In this document: positions 63,556 through 64,000 of the stretch, piece by piece | Layout: every line of letters begins with the position of its first letter | How positions within the stretch are numbered: the first letter of the stretch is position 1 | NCBI RefSeq assembly: GCF_000247815.1 | Contig: NC_021681.1 | Span: 19,781,495-19,845,494, forward strand | DNA: 64,000 bases | Source: Ficedula albicollis | Taxonomy: Eukaryota; Chordata; Aves; Passeriformes; Muscicapidae | Reading direction: 5' to 3' | Program-made: the position numbers and the translations under genes | The notes under the pieces: generated by a model | What the model was told of the DNA's origin: nothing | Database searches by the model: none | The model's input: the letters and a program-made list of their open reading frames with translations, nothing else

Positions 63556-63610
63556 AACCAAACCAAACCAAACCAAACCAAACCAAACCAAACCAAACCA
63601 AACCAAACCA
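63556..63610. repeat. (AACCA)11 microsatellite
   Basis: Eleven uninterrupted five-base units between gacag and gtgctttg. Confidence 0.97.
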
Positions 63611-64000
63611 GTGCTTTGTTTGTCAATTGTTGCAATGGTGTGGAGAGACTCTTTGACAGCTAAGAAAGAATGAAGGCTCAACTAGTTTTCCAAAGCAAAA
63701 AAAGTGGCAGCTGGTGAATTGTCAATGGGTAAAACAGTAATGAAATGCAGACATTCTAGTGCTGATAGTGCAAAAAGAGATGCCTGAGGGATACCTTCCA
63801 GCCAGGAGGAGGTGATTCCTTTAGAGCAAGTGCCTCATTGCAGCCCAGTTAATATTATGGTGCAACCCCTCAAAAGTCTGTGGTTGTATCATATGTTGGG
63901 TGACAAGTTTGCTGATCCATATGACAATCTTCTGAAGTTGAAAGAACAAAATTCCTGGGAAAGGGTTGTTTAGGGTGAGTCATTTTTCTAAAAGGCACCA
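63611..64000. other. Window end, nothing recognised
   Basis: AT-rich unique sequence without a coding frame or element that I can support. Confidence 0.5.

Overview
The window looks like a piece of a bird chromosome. The evidence is spliced vertebrate genes with GT..AG introns, several 3'-end fragments of CR1 LINEs (the dominant avian retroposon), A/C-rich low-complexity tracts typical of bird intergenic DNA, and the gene order ZMAT3 facing KCNMB2. That order matches human 3q26.32 (KCNMB2 and ZMAT3 convergent, PIK3CA next to ZMAT3) and, from memory, chicken chromosome 9. I cannot name the species. The assembly is imperfect here: there is one 492-base N gap and two improbable pure-C runs of 297 and 692 bases.

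Layout. Bases 1-292 are a CR1 fragment. A CpG-rich promoter with a non-coding first exon follows at about 690-1020 (donor at 861). ZMAT3, the p53-induced RNA-binding zinc-finger protein, runs on the + strand with five coding exons (4504-4773, 6310-6429, 8271-8437, 8548-8648, 9626-9837). The joined frame is 289 codons with three intact CX2C-X12-HX5H matrin/U1-type zinc fingers. A long 3' UTR probably follows, ending near 14.9 kb.

From about 14.9 to 46.8 kb there is no gene I can support. This intergenic stretch holds many short tandem duplications, two CR1 tails, a 51-bp minisatellite of about 39 copies (31322-33631) split by a 297-base C run, and AT-rich blocks dense in ATTA/TAAT cores that may be conserved regulatory DNA.

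From about 46.8 kb to past 59.4 kb lies KCNMB2 on the - strand, the auxiliary beta-2 subunit of the BK calcium-activated potassium channel. Three coding exons are visible (59288-59458, 56645-56840, 48671-48955), covering residues equivalent to 20-235 of the human protein. The first coding exon, which in other species carries the N-terminal inactivation ball, is not visible; it lies in the gap or beyond the right edge. A 692-base C run sits inside the large last intron.

The two genes are convergent and not functionally linked. The most notable features are the repeat biology (a homogenised minisatellite, at least eight independent local tandem duplications, giant C runs), a start-overlapping uORF in the ZMAT3 leader, and a sharp CpG/GC3 rise confined to the last coding exon of ZMAT3 and, to a similar degree, of KCNMB2.
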